Part shown: piece after piece, positions 28,027 to 36,696 of the stretch
Position numbering within the stretch: the first letter of the stretch is position 1
Layout: every line of letters starts with the position of its first letter
Source: Phycisphaerae bacterium
Lineage (GTDB): Bacteria; Planctomycetota; Phycisphaerae; UBA1845; PWPN01
Direction: 5' to 3'
Length of the DNA stretch: 64,000 nt
NCBI GenBank assembly: GCA_012729395.1
Contig: JAAYDF010000244.1
Location: forward strand, 16,511 to 80,510
Notes under the pieces: generated by a model
The model's database searches: none
Told to the model about the DNA's origin: nothing
What the model saw: the letters and a program-made list of their open reading frames with translations, nothing else
Program-made: the position numbers and the translations under genes

Positions 28027-29613
28027 TCATACCTTGCCTTCAGTCGCGGTCTTGGCCGGACTGTCCGCGGCTCGGATCACCCGGTTGATCGCGTTGAGGA
28101 AGGCGATCACGCTGGCCTCGATGACGTCGGTCGATCGCCCGCGTCCGCGGAACGACCGGCCGCTGGCCACCAGCTCCAACTGCACTTCGCCCTGGGCATC
28201 CCGTCCGCCGGTCAGAGCCCGAAGGTCATATTCGCGCAGCACCGCGTCAACCTTGGTCAGGCGAAGGATGCAGGTGAAGGCGGCGTCGACCGGTCCGTCA
28301 CCCGTCGCCGCGTCAATCGCGATCTCGCCGTTCTGCCGATTTCTCAGCTTCACCGTGGCCGTGGGCAAAACACCCGTGCCGCCCGTTGTCTGCAGCGCTT
28401 CGAGATCCCACGTGCGCGCATTCCGCGATTCGTCCAGAATCTGGCCCACGATCGCTTCGAGATCCTCGTCGAAGACCTCCTTCTTGCGGTCAGCCAGTTG
28501 CTTGAACTGCTCGAAGACCTGGTCCAGCCGCTGGTCATCAAGCTGGTGGCCCAACTGCGACAAGCGATCCTGGAGCGCATGTCGGCCGGAGTGTTTGCCC
28601 AGCACCAGCTTCGACGCGGGGATACCCACATCCTCGGGCCTCATGATCTCGTACGTCTCACGGTGGGCGAGCATGCCGTGTTGATGGATGCCTGCCTCAT
28701 GGGCAAAGGCGTTCTCACCGACGATCGCCTTGTTGCGTTGGACCTTGATGCCCGTCAACGTGCTGACCAGCCGCGAGACCGGGTAGATCCGTCGTGTGTT
28801 GATGCGCGTGCCGCACTTGTACACGTCCGCCCGGGTGTGCAGGGCCATCACCACCTCTTCGAGGCTGGCATTACCCGCCCGCTCGCCCAGGCCGTTGATC
28901 GTGCACTCGACCTGCCGGGCACCGGCCTTGACCGCCGCCAGCGAGTTGGCGACGGCCAAACCGAGGTCATTGTGGCAATGCACGCTGATTACCGCCTGCC
29001 CGATATTCGCTACCGTCGCGAACAGGTGTCGGATGATCTCCTCGAAATGGTCGGGCGTCGAGTAGCCCACCGTGTCGGGGATATTGACCGTCGTGGCCCC
29101 CGCGTCGATCACCGCCTGCACCACCTCGGTCAGGAAGGGCAGCTCTGTTCGCGAAGCATCCTCGGGCGAGAACTCCACGTCAGAAACGAGACTGCGGGCC
29201 AGCTTCACTCCCTCGACGCTCATCTTGATGATTTCCTTCTCCGCACGCTTGAGCTTGTACTGCCGATGAATAGCGGAGGTCGCGCAGAATACATGGATTC
29301 GCGGCGACACCGCTTCCTTGAGGGCCTCCGCGGCGCGCACGATGTCCTTCTCGGTGCAGCGAGCCAAGCCCGCGACGGTGCATTCGCGGACCAAGCCGGC
29401 CACTTGCCGAACCGCCTCGAAATCGTCCGACGAGGTGATGGGGAATCCCGCCTCAATGACGTCGACTTTGAGCAGCTCGAGCTGTCGGGCAATCTCCAAC
29501 TTCTCGGCGGTGTTCAGCGACGCGCCGGGAGACTGTTCCCCGTCCCGCAGGGTGGTGTCAAAAATCCGGATCATCGGTTGATCCGCCGTCGAACCTTGCT
29601 CGCTGGTGCTCAT
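28027..29613 (-). CDS. leuA: 2-isopropylmalate synthase
   Basis: Condenses acetyl-CoA with 2-oxoisovalerate, the committed step of leucine synthesis. The 528-residue protein has [18 protein letters not shown], the metal-binding [33 protein letters not shown], the [10 protein letters not shown] motif, and a C-terminal LeuA regulatory domain (about 390-510) for leucine feedback. AGGAGG precedes ATG 29613 by 10 nt. It is preceded by a complete attenuator (promoter 29884-29912, leader peptide 29766-29876, terminator 29706-29738), so leucine supply probably controls it at both transcription and activity levels. Not followed by other leu genes here. Confidence 0.97.
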   Translation of the reverse strand: MSTSEQGSTADQPMIRIFDTTLRDGEQSPGASLNTAEKLEIARQLELLKVDVIEAGFPITSSDDFEAVRQVAGLVRECTVAGLARCTEKDIVRAAEALKEAVSPRIHVFCATSAIHRQYKLKRAEKEIIKMSVEGVKLARSLVSDVEFSPEDASRTELPFLTEVVQAVIDAGATTVNIPDTVGYSTPDHFEEIIRHLFATVANIGQAVISVHCHNDLGLAVANSLAAVKAGARQVECTINGLGERAGNASLEEVVMALHTRADVYKCGTRINTRRIYPVSRLVSTLTGIKVQRNKAIVGENAFAHEAGIHQHGMLAHRETYEIMRPEDVGIPASKLVLGKHSGRHALQDRLSQLGHQLDDQRLDQVFEQFKQLADRKKEVFDEDLEAIVGQILDESRNARTWDLEALQTTGGTGVLPTATVKLRNRQNGEIAIDAATGDGPVDAAFTCILRLTKVDAVLREYDLRALTGGRDAQGEVQLELVASGRSFRGRGRSTDVIEASVIAFLNAINRVIRAADSPAKTATEGKV

Positions 29614-29705
29614 GAGTTCGTGCCTCCTGTGTCCACTGGGCGATTAAGTTAGCCGACGGCCCGGCCCATGGCCAGCGCCCGCCCGCCCATCTCGCCGCCC
29701 AACAA

Positions 29706-29738
29706 CAAAAAAAGCCCCACGCGGTCTCGCGTAGGGCT
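29706..29738 (-). terminator. Attenuator terminator upstream of leuA
   Basis: On the minus strand AGCCCTACGCG, loop AGAC, CGCGTGGGGCT (29713-29738; 10 pairs, one mismatch) runs straight into seven T (29706-29712). It lies 27 nt past the leader-peptide stop and 92 nt before the leuA start, the expected position for transcription attenuation. Confidence 0.88.
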
Positions 29739-29765
29739 TCTCGTGTCAGCTTTCTTCTCAGGCGA

Positions 29766-29876
29766 TCAGCCGGCCGAGATCCCCACGCACGCACGCAAAA
29801 GCAGCAGCCCGAGCGTCATCAGCCCGGCCGGCTCGCGGGTGCACGGGGTCTCAACTGAAGCCTTCTTTGATCGCAT
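29766..29876 (-). CDS. leuL: leu operon leader peptide (36 aa, Leu-rich)
   Basis: ATG at 29874-29876, stop TGA at 29766-29768. The peptide reads MRSKKASVETPC, then TREPAGLMTLGLLLLRACVG and ISAG, with four consecutive leucine codons (CTG CTG CTT TTG) and three more just before. The run ends about 30 codon-bases before the stop, and the terminator hairpin follows 27 nt later, so a ribosome stalled for charged Leu-tRNA would free the RNA to avoid the terminator. The promoter's -10 ends 7 nt before the ATG, so translation is probably leaderless. The control role is inferred from this arrangement; the parts are seen directly. Confidence 0.82.
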   Translation of the reverse strand: MRSKKASVETPCTREPAGLMTLGLLLLRACVGISAG

Positions 29877-29883
29877 GGCAGAG

Positions 29884-29912
29884 ATTCTATCGGTCGCAAA
29901 ACGGCTTGTCAA
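29884..29912 (-). promoter_or_regulatory. Sigma-70-type promoter of the leuL-leuA leader
   Basis: Minus strand TTGACA (29907-29912), 17-bp spacer, TAGAAT (29884-29889). A start about 7 nt downstream would fall on or next to the leader ATG at 29876. Confidence 0.8.
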
Positions 29913-30083
29913 CAGGTTTTCTCCCCGCCTTCGCGGCGGGTGCGCGACTCGCTGGGAACCGAGTCAACTCATCGATGCAGAACCGAGCCAACTTGTTGGT
30001 GGACGTGTCCAGGAGTGGGGGACGAACAGCAACGAGTGGCCTCGGTCCTGGCCCGACGGCAGGCCCAGGAACCTGATGCCCGA

Positions 30084-31022
30084 TTACCCCCGGCTCCCCA
30101 ACAGCTCGCGCGTCTGGGCGACGTCCAGAGCGATCTGCTCGCGAAGTGCGTCAATCGTGCGGAAATGCTCCTGCGGCCGGAGCCATTCGATCAGTTCCAG
30201 ACGAATCGGCTCGCCGTACAGATCCCCTTCATAATCCAGCAGGTGGGCCTCGATGGTCAGATTACTGCCCTCGAAAGTCGGTGTCCGTCCGATGCTCACG
30301 GCAGTCCGCATGCGGTGGGTGCCGCTCTCGGCCAGGCCGGCGTACACCCCCTCGGCCGGCATGAGCTGCCGACCCAAACGAATGTTCGCCGTCGGAAAAC
30401 CCAACTCACGCCCGCGGCCCGCTCCATGCTCCACCGTCCCGAGAAGGGAATAAGGTCTTCCCAGGCACAACGCCGCTTGGTCCACCGTTCCGCTTCGCAG
30501 AAGCTGCCGGATCAAGGAACTCGAGATCACCGTGTCCGGGTGCCCACCCAACCCTACGCGTACCGGCTCGACGATCTCCACGTCGAAGCTATTGCGGCAA
30601 CCCGCCGCCACCAGCGTCTGAACAGTGCCTTCCCGCTTGTGGCCAAAACCGAACGATGCTCCCTCCACCACCGCGATCGGCTGATACTTGGCCATGATCA
30701 CGAAGGTGATGAACTCTTCGGCGCTCATCGCCAGGAACTCCGGGCGGCTGCGGACCACCACCGCGATGTCTACGCCCGCATGACGCAACCAGTGCAGCTT
30801 CTCAGGCAGGGGGGTCAGCACGGGCGGTACATGGTCCGGCGTGAGTACGCTCAACGGATGAGGGTCGAAGGTCATGGCCACCAGTTGCGTCCGGCCCTCA
30901 TCAGCCCGACGCCGCCCCGCCGCCAGGATCGTCTGGTGACCGCGGTGCACACCGTCAAAGTTGCCGATGCTCAGCACCACATCCGAAAGCTGCAACGATT
31001 CCCAAGCTTGTATGACTTGCAT
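30084..31022 (-). CDS. ribF: Bifunctional riboflavin kinase / FAD synthetase
   Basis: Makes FMN from riboflavin and FAD from FMN. N-terminal adenylyltransferase part has SIGNFDGVHRGHQTIL, TFDPHPLSVL, and ISSSLIRQLLRSG; C-terminal kinase part has GRGRELGFPTANIRL, GVYAG and the acidic LIEWLRPQEHF ending. 312 residues, normal. Five tandem palindromic units lie upstream (31074-31187) in the promoter region. No FMN riboswitch seen. Confidence 0.95.
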   Translation of the reverse strand: MQVIQAWESLQLSDVVLSIGNFDGVHRGHQTILAAGRRRADEGRTQLVAMTFDPHPLSVLTPDHVPPVLTPLPEKLHWLRHAGVDIAVVVRSRPEFLAMSAEEFITFVIMAKYQPIAVVEGASFGFGHKREGTVQTLVAAGCRNSFDVEIVEPVRVGLGGHPDTVISSSLIRQLLRSGTVDQAALCLGRPYSLLGTVEHGAGRGRELGFPTANIRLGRQLMPAEGVYAGLAESGTHRMRTAVSIGRTPTFEGSNLTIEAHLLDYEGDLYGEPIRLELIEWLRPQEHFRTIDALREQIALDVAQTRELLGSRG

Positions 31023-31073
31023 GACGCCTTGATGCCCTACGCACTTCTAACCATGTCGCCATACCGATCGTTG

Positions 31074-31187
31074 GACCAAGCGAACTTGTTCGTGTCGGAC
31101 CGAGCGAACCTGCTCACGTCGGACCAAGCGAACTTGTTCACGTCGGCGAACCTGTTCACGTCGGACCAAGCGAACTTGTTCGTGGTT
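31074..31187. repeat. Five-unit 24-bp tandem array of GAAC-N2-GTTC palindromes upstream of ribF
   Basis: Units at 31074-31097, 31098-31121, 31122-31145, 31146-31163 (shortened to 18) and 31164-31187 share GACCAAGCGAACTTGTTCAC with few changes. Each carries an inverted GAAC-TT-GTTC core in phase, 24 bp apart (18 at the short unit). No unique spacers, so not CRISPR. It occupies the gap between ribF and the GH5-like gene. Confidence 0.9.
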
Positions 31188-31194
31188 TGACCTG

Positions 31195-32661
31195 TCAAGG
31201 TGTTTTCCTTCCCGCCGCCAACTCGGCCAAGTAGCGGTTGCCGGTCAACGAGCTGGTCAGCAACGCTTTGCGATCGAACTCGAACGCCGCCAGATCGGTG
31301 GGAAACGGGTTTGACGCCGGGCGTTGCGTCAACACCCGACGGGCAAACTCGCCGTACATCCTCCCCCACGGCTTGAGCTGCAAGTCCTCTGTCCACAGTC
31401 CGCTCCATCGCGTCAGATCCCGACTGCTCGGCGTGTCCGCGAATGCCCAGTGCAGCCATCCGCAGACCCGGCCCTCGGATACCTCCAGCAGCTTCGCGCA
31501 CCACCGCGCCTGCTCCTCCGGCGACTGCTCCGGCATGACCACCCGATTATCCACCCGCAGCTCGCCGCCCCCATACCAGGCAAACTCGCCGATCATCAGC
31601 GGCTTACCGACACTGAATTCGTGCAGGACGGTCTCGAGGTAGAGTGCATTGGTCTCCACTCCACGCATCCCGTCGATTGGGGTCGGGTGTGCCAGAGGGT
31701 AGAAGTGAAAGGTCAGGAAATCCAAGTGCTTCTTGTCGGCCTGTCGCGTGAACCCGGCGTAATGCGACAGCCCCGGCAGGTACGTCGCGGACGCCCACTG
31801 GATATGGCCCACAGTGATCAGGTGGTTGCGGTCCCGCGAGCGGATCGCGCGACACATCCGAGCCATCCATTCTTCGCCGACCGTCTCCCGAAACCGTTGG
31901 TAGTCGTATAGCCGGGTGTCATTGAGAGCGGACTTGGCGGAAGGAACTCGCACCGTCCCCAAAACCTTCACCTCGTCGACCGAGCAGCCCCACGCCTCGG
32001 CGATCCGGGCGTCCGCCCCGTATTCCTTGCTCAGCCAAGCGTTCCACTTCGTACGCATCGCCTGCGTGCTCCACTGTACCGTGGGCTCGTTCAGCAAATC
32101 GTACGCCAGGATGCCTGGCTCATCCTTGAACCGTTCCGCGAATGCCGACCACCATTTCTCATCCGCCGCCAGGACAGCCTCGTCCGCAAAGGCGTCCGCG
32201 TCACGTCGCCACTCGGGCACGCCCTCCCAATGATCCGGTCCCGCCGGGATGACATACAGCTCACGTTCGCGACACAGGGCCAGAAACTCCCGAAACCGTT
32301 CCACTCCCCCGGCATGCAGTTGGCCCGGCTCGCGGTGGAAAGCGTCCAACGTCAGGAACACACGCACCGTGTTGAATCCCTGCTTCTTGATCAGATCGAG
32401 GTGTTGGCGGATGGTCGTCGCGTCGAACTGCTGCCACAGCTTCGGTGCCCACCCCATGTGTGGGCCGAAGTAATTGAGCCCCACGGCCACGAACGGCCTC
32501 TCCGCCCCTCGTGCCCGCAGTGAGCCGGGATTCTGGGAATCAGCTTCGATGAATGGCGGCTCGGAAGCCAGCAACGACACCGCCGATACTGCCGACACAA
32601 ACACCAGGAACACAAAGGCACGAAATCTCTCGTGCATAGTGGCACCAACCCATGCACCCAT
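31195..32661 (-). CDS. Secreted GH5-like glycoside hydrolase
   Basis: Probably an endo-acting beta-glycanase or mannosidase-like enzyme exported by Sec. ATG 32661 has GGGAGG 6 nt upstream; a hydrophobic signal (FRAFVFLVFVSAVSAVSLL) follows, with cleavage near ASEPP. The TIM-barrel shows GLNYFGPHMGW, GFNTVRVFLTLDAFH, the acid/base Glu in YDLLNEPTVQ, and the nucleophile Glu in LMIGEFAWYGGG, as in GH5 and related clan-A families. About 488 residues. Exact family and substrate are not decidable from motifs. The stop abuts the repeat array upstream of ribF. Confidence 0.75.
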   Translation of the reverse strand: MGAWVGATMHERFRAFVFLVFVSAVSAVSLLASEPPFIEADSQNPGSLRARGAERPFVAVGLNYFGPHMGWAPKLWQQFDATTIRQHLDLIKKQGFNTVRVFLTLDAFHREPGQLHAGGVERFREFLALCRERELYVIPAGPDHWEGVPEWRRDADAFADEAVLAADEKWWSAFAERFKDEPGILAYDLLNEPTVQWSTQAMRTKWNAWLSKEYGADARIAEAWGCSVDEVKVLGTVRVPSAKSALNDTRLYDYQRFRETVGEEWMARMCRAIRSRDRNHLITVGHIQWASATYLPGLSHYAGFTRQADKKHLDFLTFHFYPLAHPTPIDGMRGVETNALYLETVLHEFSVGKPLMIGEFAWYGGGELRVDNRVVMPEQSPEEQARWCAKLLEVSEGRVCGWLHWAFADTPSSRDLTRWSGLWTEDLQLKPWGRMYGEFARRVLTQRPASNPFPTDLAAFEFDRKALLTSSLTGNRYLAELAAGRKTP

Positions 32662-32889
32662 GGCCATCCTCCCTCGCTGGGTTGCCGGTATCTTATCCGT
32701 GTTGACTGGCTGATGGTATCCGCGTTGGTCGTCCGCCCGGCAGAACCCGGACAGGGGACGGGTCTTGTCGGTACCGTCGCGGGGCTTGACGACCGGCGGA
32801 AGGGTACATATCGCGAGCGACTGTTGCCAGGGGCGTGCCGCTTCGCGGTCCCGATGTGAACGCCGGCCGCCACACCCGGCCTGCGGCGC

Positions 32890-34419
32890 TCAACTCTGCA
32901 CGACAGGCAGGGCGATCGTTCGTTTTGGGGGGGCCGCGGCGGGACGTCCCACGGGTAGAAACATATCGCGCACCTTGCGGCTGGTGACTGCCGGCTCGCG
33001 CAGCAGCTTCTTGAGCCCCGCCGCCAGGAATCGCACCGGCCGCCGCATGGCCGTCTGCCGATAGAAACGCGCCTGTGCCGCCCGGGTCATCTCACCGAGC
33101 TCCTCAGCCGTCCAGTCGGGTGTGCTGATGATCGGCCGGCCCACGCGAAGCTGCGTGTAGTCGACCGGTGCCGACAGCATGCCCGCGTCCACGCACTGCT
33201 GAAACAAGGCGGTGCCGGGGTACGGCGTCGCGGTGAAGAAGCATGCTTGATCCACGCCCATGTTCATCGCAAACTCGAACGTCCTCTCGATGTCGGCCTT
33301 GGTCTCGCCGGGGAAGCCAACCACAAAGAAGGCCGACACCCCCATCCCCAGTTTGCGGCAGGCGTTCACGATGGGAGGAACGCGCTGCAGATCCAGCGGC
33401 TTGTTGATGATCTTCTTGAGCACCTCTTGGCTGCCCGACTCCACCGCAATCGTGATGTGGTAACAGCCCGCCCGCCGCATCAGCTCGATCAGATGCTCAT
33501 TCAACGCCCAGATGGCCACGCCATTGGGCGTCGTCCAGGTGAGCTCGAGCCGCCGGTCGATGATGGTTTGGCAGATCTCCGTCATACGCGGCTTGTGCAT
33601 CGTCAGGTTGTCATCTTCAAACTGGATCTCGCGCACGCCGTAGTTGTCAATCAGGTGCTCGATTTCCTCGATGACCCGTCCCGTGCTGTGCCAGCGGAAC
33701 TTGCGGCCCCACACGGTGTGAATGCTGCAGAAGCTGCACCGGGCCGGGCAGCCGCGCGAGGTGATCATGTTCGTGCACGGGTGACGCTTGACGTAAGCAC
33801 CATGCGGCGAGCGGTAGCGGAAGTAGCGGTCCATCGGCAGTAGATGCCGGGCCGGCAGCGGCAGGGCGTCGAGGTCCGCCAGGTACTCGCTGACCCTGTG
33901 CACCTCGACTCCACCGTCGGCGCGGAAGGCTAGGCCGGCCGGATCCGTCGGCCGATCCTGGCCGCGCTCCAACGCTTCGACCAGCCGCAAGATGGTCAGT
34001 TCCCCCTCGCCGACCGCCGCGAAGTCTACCGCCGGGTCCGCCAACACCTCCTCCGGGACCGCCGACGGATGCGCCCCGCCCATCACTGTGCGGATGCCCG
34101 GATTCGTTTCCTTGGCCAGACGGCACACATCGTGGGCTGCCACTGACTGAGCTGAGAACAGGCACGACACGCCCACCAGGCTTGGCCGAAAGTCATCAAT
34201 TCGCCGGGCCAGATCGTTGCCGTCCAGCCCATGCCGGCGCCGGCCGTCAGGCCGGGGCACCACGCGGCGGAAGTCCTCCACCACGCAGTCAATAATCCGC
34301 ACCTCGTGCCCCGCTCGTTCCAGCACCGCCGCGATGTAGCCAAGACCCAACGGCGGCATCGCCTGCCGTTCGTCATCCGCGTGCAGATCGTACGGCGGCT
34401 GGATCAGCAAAACCCGCAT
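32890..34419 (-). CDS. B12-binding-domain radical SAM protein
   Basis: Radical SAM enzyme with N-terminal cobalamin-binding fold, a class that includes methyltransferases and ring-forming enzymes of bacteriochlorophyll or hopanoid synthesis. N-terminus MRVLLIQPPYD, PLGLGYIAAVLERAGHEV, and GGAHPSAVPEEVL fit the B12 domain; the cluster motif is SRGCPARCSFCSIHTVWG; SGSQEVLKKIINKP and FVVGFPGETKADI follow. ATG 34419 (GGGAG 7 nt upstream) is preferred to the longer frame to 34587, which has a Cys-rich, non-family start. 509 residues. Stands alone; substrate unknown. Confidence 0.9.
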   Translation of the reverse strand: MRVLLIQPPYDLHADDERQAMPPLGLGYIAAVLERAGHEVRIIDCVVEDFRRVVPRPDGRRRHGLDGNDLARRIDDFRPSLVGVSCLFSAQSVAAHDVCRLAKETNPGIRTVMGGAHPSAVPEEVLADPAVDFAAVGEGELTILRLVEALERGQDRPTDPAGLAFRADGGVEVHRVSEYLADLDALPLPARHLLPMDRYFRYRSPHGAYVKRHPCTNMITSRGCPARCSFCSIHTVWGRKFRWHSTGRVIEEIEHLIDNYGVREIQFEDDNLTMHKPRMTEICQTIIDRRLELTWTTPNGVAIWALNEHLIELMRRAGCYHITIAVESGSQEVLKKIINKPLDLQRVPPIVNACRKLGMGVSAFFVVGFPGETKADIERTFEFAMNMGVDQACFFTATPYPGTALFQQCVDAGMLSAPVDYTQLRVGRPIISTPDWTAEELGEMTRAAQARFYRQTAMRRPVRFLAAGLKKLLREPAVTSRKVRDMFLPVGRPAAAPPKRTIALPVVQS

Positions 34420-34735
34420 ACACGCTCCCGAAGACCCTATGGCGTCGGCGTCCCGCCTCCCGGTCCGCTTCTTCCTGTGGTTATCGGCTGTACGACGAGG
34501 CAACTGAATCATCGCCACCTGCTCGCAAGTCGGCCACAGCCCGGGCCCCGAACCACCGCACCAGCGGAGAAGCCCACAGACGCGCAAAAGAAAGCCCAGA
34601 GACCATGGTCCCTGGGCTGACGGCTCAGTCTATTCGTAGCGCCCAAGCCCCGGTAGGTGAATCGCCATCGGAACACGTCCGATAACACCTGCCGGGCCTC
34701 ACGCCTGTCTCAAGCGCGTGTCGCTGGCTTGCCGG
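34420..34735. other. Gap between small membrane protein and radical SAM gene, with terminator
   Basis: About 316 bases with no gene other than the hairpin described at 34583-34618. The region 34420-34580 must contain the radical SAM promoter, not identified. Confidence 0.4.
34583..34618 (-). terminator. Rho-independent terminator of the 41-aa membrane-protein gene
   Basis: Minus strand AGCCCAG (34612-34618), GGACC-AT-GGTCT inner stem, CTGGGCT (34593-34599), then TTCTTTT (34586-34592). Stem about 12 pairs with a near-zero loop. Located 118 nt past the small gene's stop. Confidence 0.75.
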
Positions 34736-34861
34736 TCACATCTGCTTCTTGCGCATCTGCTGGTACACCACGATCAGGACGATCAGGACGACCACCAGAA
34801 TCCACTGCCACCATACCAGACCCAGAAAAGCCAGCGCTGATGTTTGGGGGAGGATTTCCAT
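34736..34861 (-). CDS. 41-residue single-helix membrane protein
   Basis: Shorter than usual gene-calling cut-offs, but convincing: ATG 34861 with GAGGAG 8 nt upstream, one clean hydrophobic helix (LAFLGLVWWQW then ILVVVLIVLIVVY) and a positively charged cytoplasmic end (QQMRKKQM), followed by its own terminator at 34583-34618. Topology would be N-out, C-in. No family recognised; possibilities include a small regulator or complex subunit. It does not overlap any other gene. Confidence 0.65.
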   Translation of the reverse strand: MEILPQTSALAFLGLVWWQWILVVVLIVLIVVYQQMRKKQM

Positions 34862-35375
34862 CTTGTACACTCCTCAAAGCTGACGGGTAAACGGCGGCCA
34901 GTACAAGTCGGCTGCCTTGACTCGTTCAGGTCACTGAAGCGGTCGTCCGCGCCTGGACAGCTCCGGAGCCCGAACCACAAGTTATTAGGACCGAACCCCT
35001 CGCGAATGTCAAGCCCCCTGATCCGTCGTAACCATCCCTTGTTCCCATCTCCGACCGGCAATCGCGAATCCGAACCATCGAGTCTGTCCGTTCAAACCTG
35101 CCCTCCCAAATCTGTCCTCCCGAATCTGTGCCCGCGAGTCTGTCCTTTCGAATCTGTCCTGTCGAATCTCAGATCTCAGATCTCGAATCTCGAATCTCGA
35201 ATCTCGAATCTCGAATCTCAGATCTCAGATCTCCAATCTCAGATCTCCAATCCGCCAACCACCACGCTTTCGATAGCGGTCACCTCATCGCACCCGAAAC
35301 TCCCCTGGACCCGCGTCCACGGCTCGACTGCGGCAGCGGAGGATCCGTCCTCCTTCGGCGCCGGCAGAGTAAAAC
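34862..35375. other. Intergenic region with heptamer tandem repeats
   Basis: About 514 bases with no gene called. It holds the ATG-proximal promoter region of the small gene and a simple-sequence tract (35100-35252). Open frames here code for Ser/Leu-rich repeat artefacts. Confidence 0.5.
35100..35252. repeat. Simple-sequence tract, 7-8 bp units (CGAATCT / CAGATCT)
   Basis: From 35163 the sequence is a run of TCGAATC and TCAGATC heptamers (five perfect CGAATCT units near 35183-35217), flanked leftward by degenerate GAATCTGTCCT units from about 35100. Looks like slippage-generated intergenic satellite. Confidence 0.85.
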
Positions 35376-36527
35376 TCATCCGCCCTCCTTCGACTCCGGC
35401 AGAAGAAAATCCGCCATCACGCGGTCGGCGACCAGGCGGCCGCGGGTGGTCAAGGCGATCCGCTCGCCGTCCTTCTCCAGCAGCCCGGTCGCCACATGTT
35501 GCTCGATCACTCCGCCGAACAACTCGTGCGGGTCGAACCCCGTGGCCGTCCGGAACCGCCCACGGTCAATCCCCTCGACCAGCCGCAGCATGAGCATGGC
35601 GGTCTCGCCTGCCCGGGCCCGCTCGCCAAGAGTCTCGCTCTCGGACACCGGCGACAGCTCCGCCCGCACTCGCCGCACGTACTCCGCCCAGTCCGGCACG
35701 TTACGCCGCCGCGTTCCCGCCACGTAGCTCACCGCTGACGGGCCCACGCCGACCGTCGGTTGATTCTGCCAGTAAAGCAGATTGTGCAGACAGCGAGCAC
35801 CTGGCCGGGCGAAGTTGCTGATCTCGTATTGCTCGAAACCAACCCTCGCCAGGTAAGCGATACCCTGCTCGTACAGGCTGGCCTCCAGATCCTCATCCGC
35901 GGCCGTGACTTCCCCCCGTCGCAGACGCTCGTACAGCGGTGTGCCCGGCTCGTACGTCAGTCCGTAGCAGGCCAGATGGTCTGGTCCCAGCCCAATGGCC
36001 GACTCCAGCGAACGTTGCCAGCTCACCGGCGTCTGCCCCGGAATGCCGAAGATCAGGTCCAGGCTGAAGTGCTCGAAGCCGGTCTGCCGCACGATTTCCG
36101 CTGACAACGCGATCTGATCGGGGCGGTGGATCCGGTCCAGCCGCTCCAACTCGTCCGCGTCGAATGACTGTGCGCCGATACTGACCCGGGTGACCCCATG
36201 GCTTCTCAGGATCTCTGCTCGCTGGATGTCGAGTGTTCCCGGGTTGGCCTCGACGGTGAACTCGACCACTCGGTCCCGGCCTGCAATATCTCCCAAGGTT
36301 CGCATCAGACGCATCAGATCCTCGCAGGGCAGAGAGGTCGGTGTGCCTCCCCCCACGAAAATCGTCTCGACGTGAATCGCCGCGGCATCCGCGACCTGGT
36401 TCAGCTCGGCGACCAGCGCATCAACCAGCGGCCCGGTCATCGAGCTGTCCGGCACGAGTGAGTAGAAATCGCAGTACCCGCACTTGCGCGGACAGAAGGG
36501 AACGTGTACGTAAAGGCCGGCCCTCAT
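35376..36527 (-). CDS. hemW: HemW-type radical SAM protein (heme chaperone)
   Basis: Member of the HemN/HemW family. The cluster motif VPFCPRKCGYCDFYS has the CxxxCxxC pattern with the HemW-typical fourth Cys absent (F in GYCDFY), favouring HemW over coproporphyrinogen dehydrogenase HemN. Also GGGTPTSL, EANPGTLD, GVTRVSIGAQSFD, LDLIFGIPGQTPVSW, and HNLLYWQNQPTVGVGPSA. ATG 36527 with GGAG 5 nt upstream replaces a 21-codon longer frame. 383 residues, as expected. No other heme genes nearby. Confidence 0.88.
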   Translation of the reverse strand: MRAGLYVHVPFCPRKCGYCDFYSLVPDSSMTGPLVDALVAELNQVADAAAIHVETIFVGGGTPTSLPCEDLMRLMRTLGDIAGRDRVVEFTVEANPGTLDIQRAEILRSHGVTRVSIGAQSFDADELERLDRIHRPDQIALSAEIVRQTGFEHFSLDLIFGIPGQTPVSWQRSLESAIGLGPDHLACYGLTYEPGTPLYERLRRGEVTAADEDLEASLYEQGIAYLARVGFEQYEISNFARPGARCLHNLLYWQNQPTVGVGPSAVSYVAGTRRRNVPDWAEYVRRVRAELSPVSESETLGERARAGETAMLMLRLVEGIDRGRFRTATGFDPHELFGGVIEQHVATGLLEKDGERIALTTRGRLVADRVMADFLLPESKEGG

Positions 36528-36696
36528 CACACTCCATGATAGCACGGGTTGGCGTCGGCAGCGCTCGTCGTTATGATGCCCAGCCGGCAACCACGAGTGC
36601 GTGACCCCTCGTCGCGCGGAACGCGGGTGGGAGGCATCCGGCCGGTGGACGGGAGGGGCTCTCGCCGTAAGTTGGCTTGTCGAGGATGGTCAGAGC

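Noticed and set aside
29558..29794. Leftward frame running through the leuA attenuator terminator
   Set aside because: It crosses a strong terminator and lacks a ribosome site; the Leu-rich 36-codon frame explains the region better.
31074..31187. Possible CRISPR array
   Set aside because: Units are contiguous without spacers and no cas gene is present.
29940..31190. Rightward ORF with repeated DQANLFTS peptide
   Set aside because: The peptide repeat is only the translation of the palindromic DNA array; ribF occupies the opposite strand.
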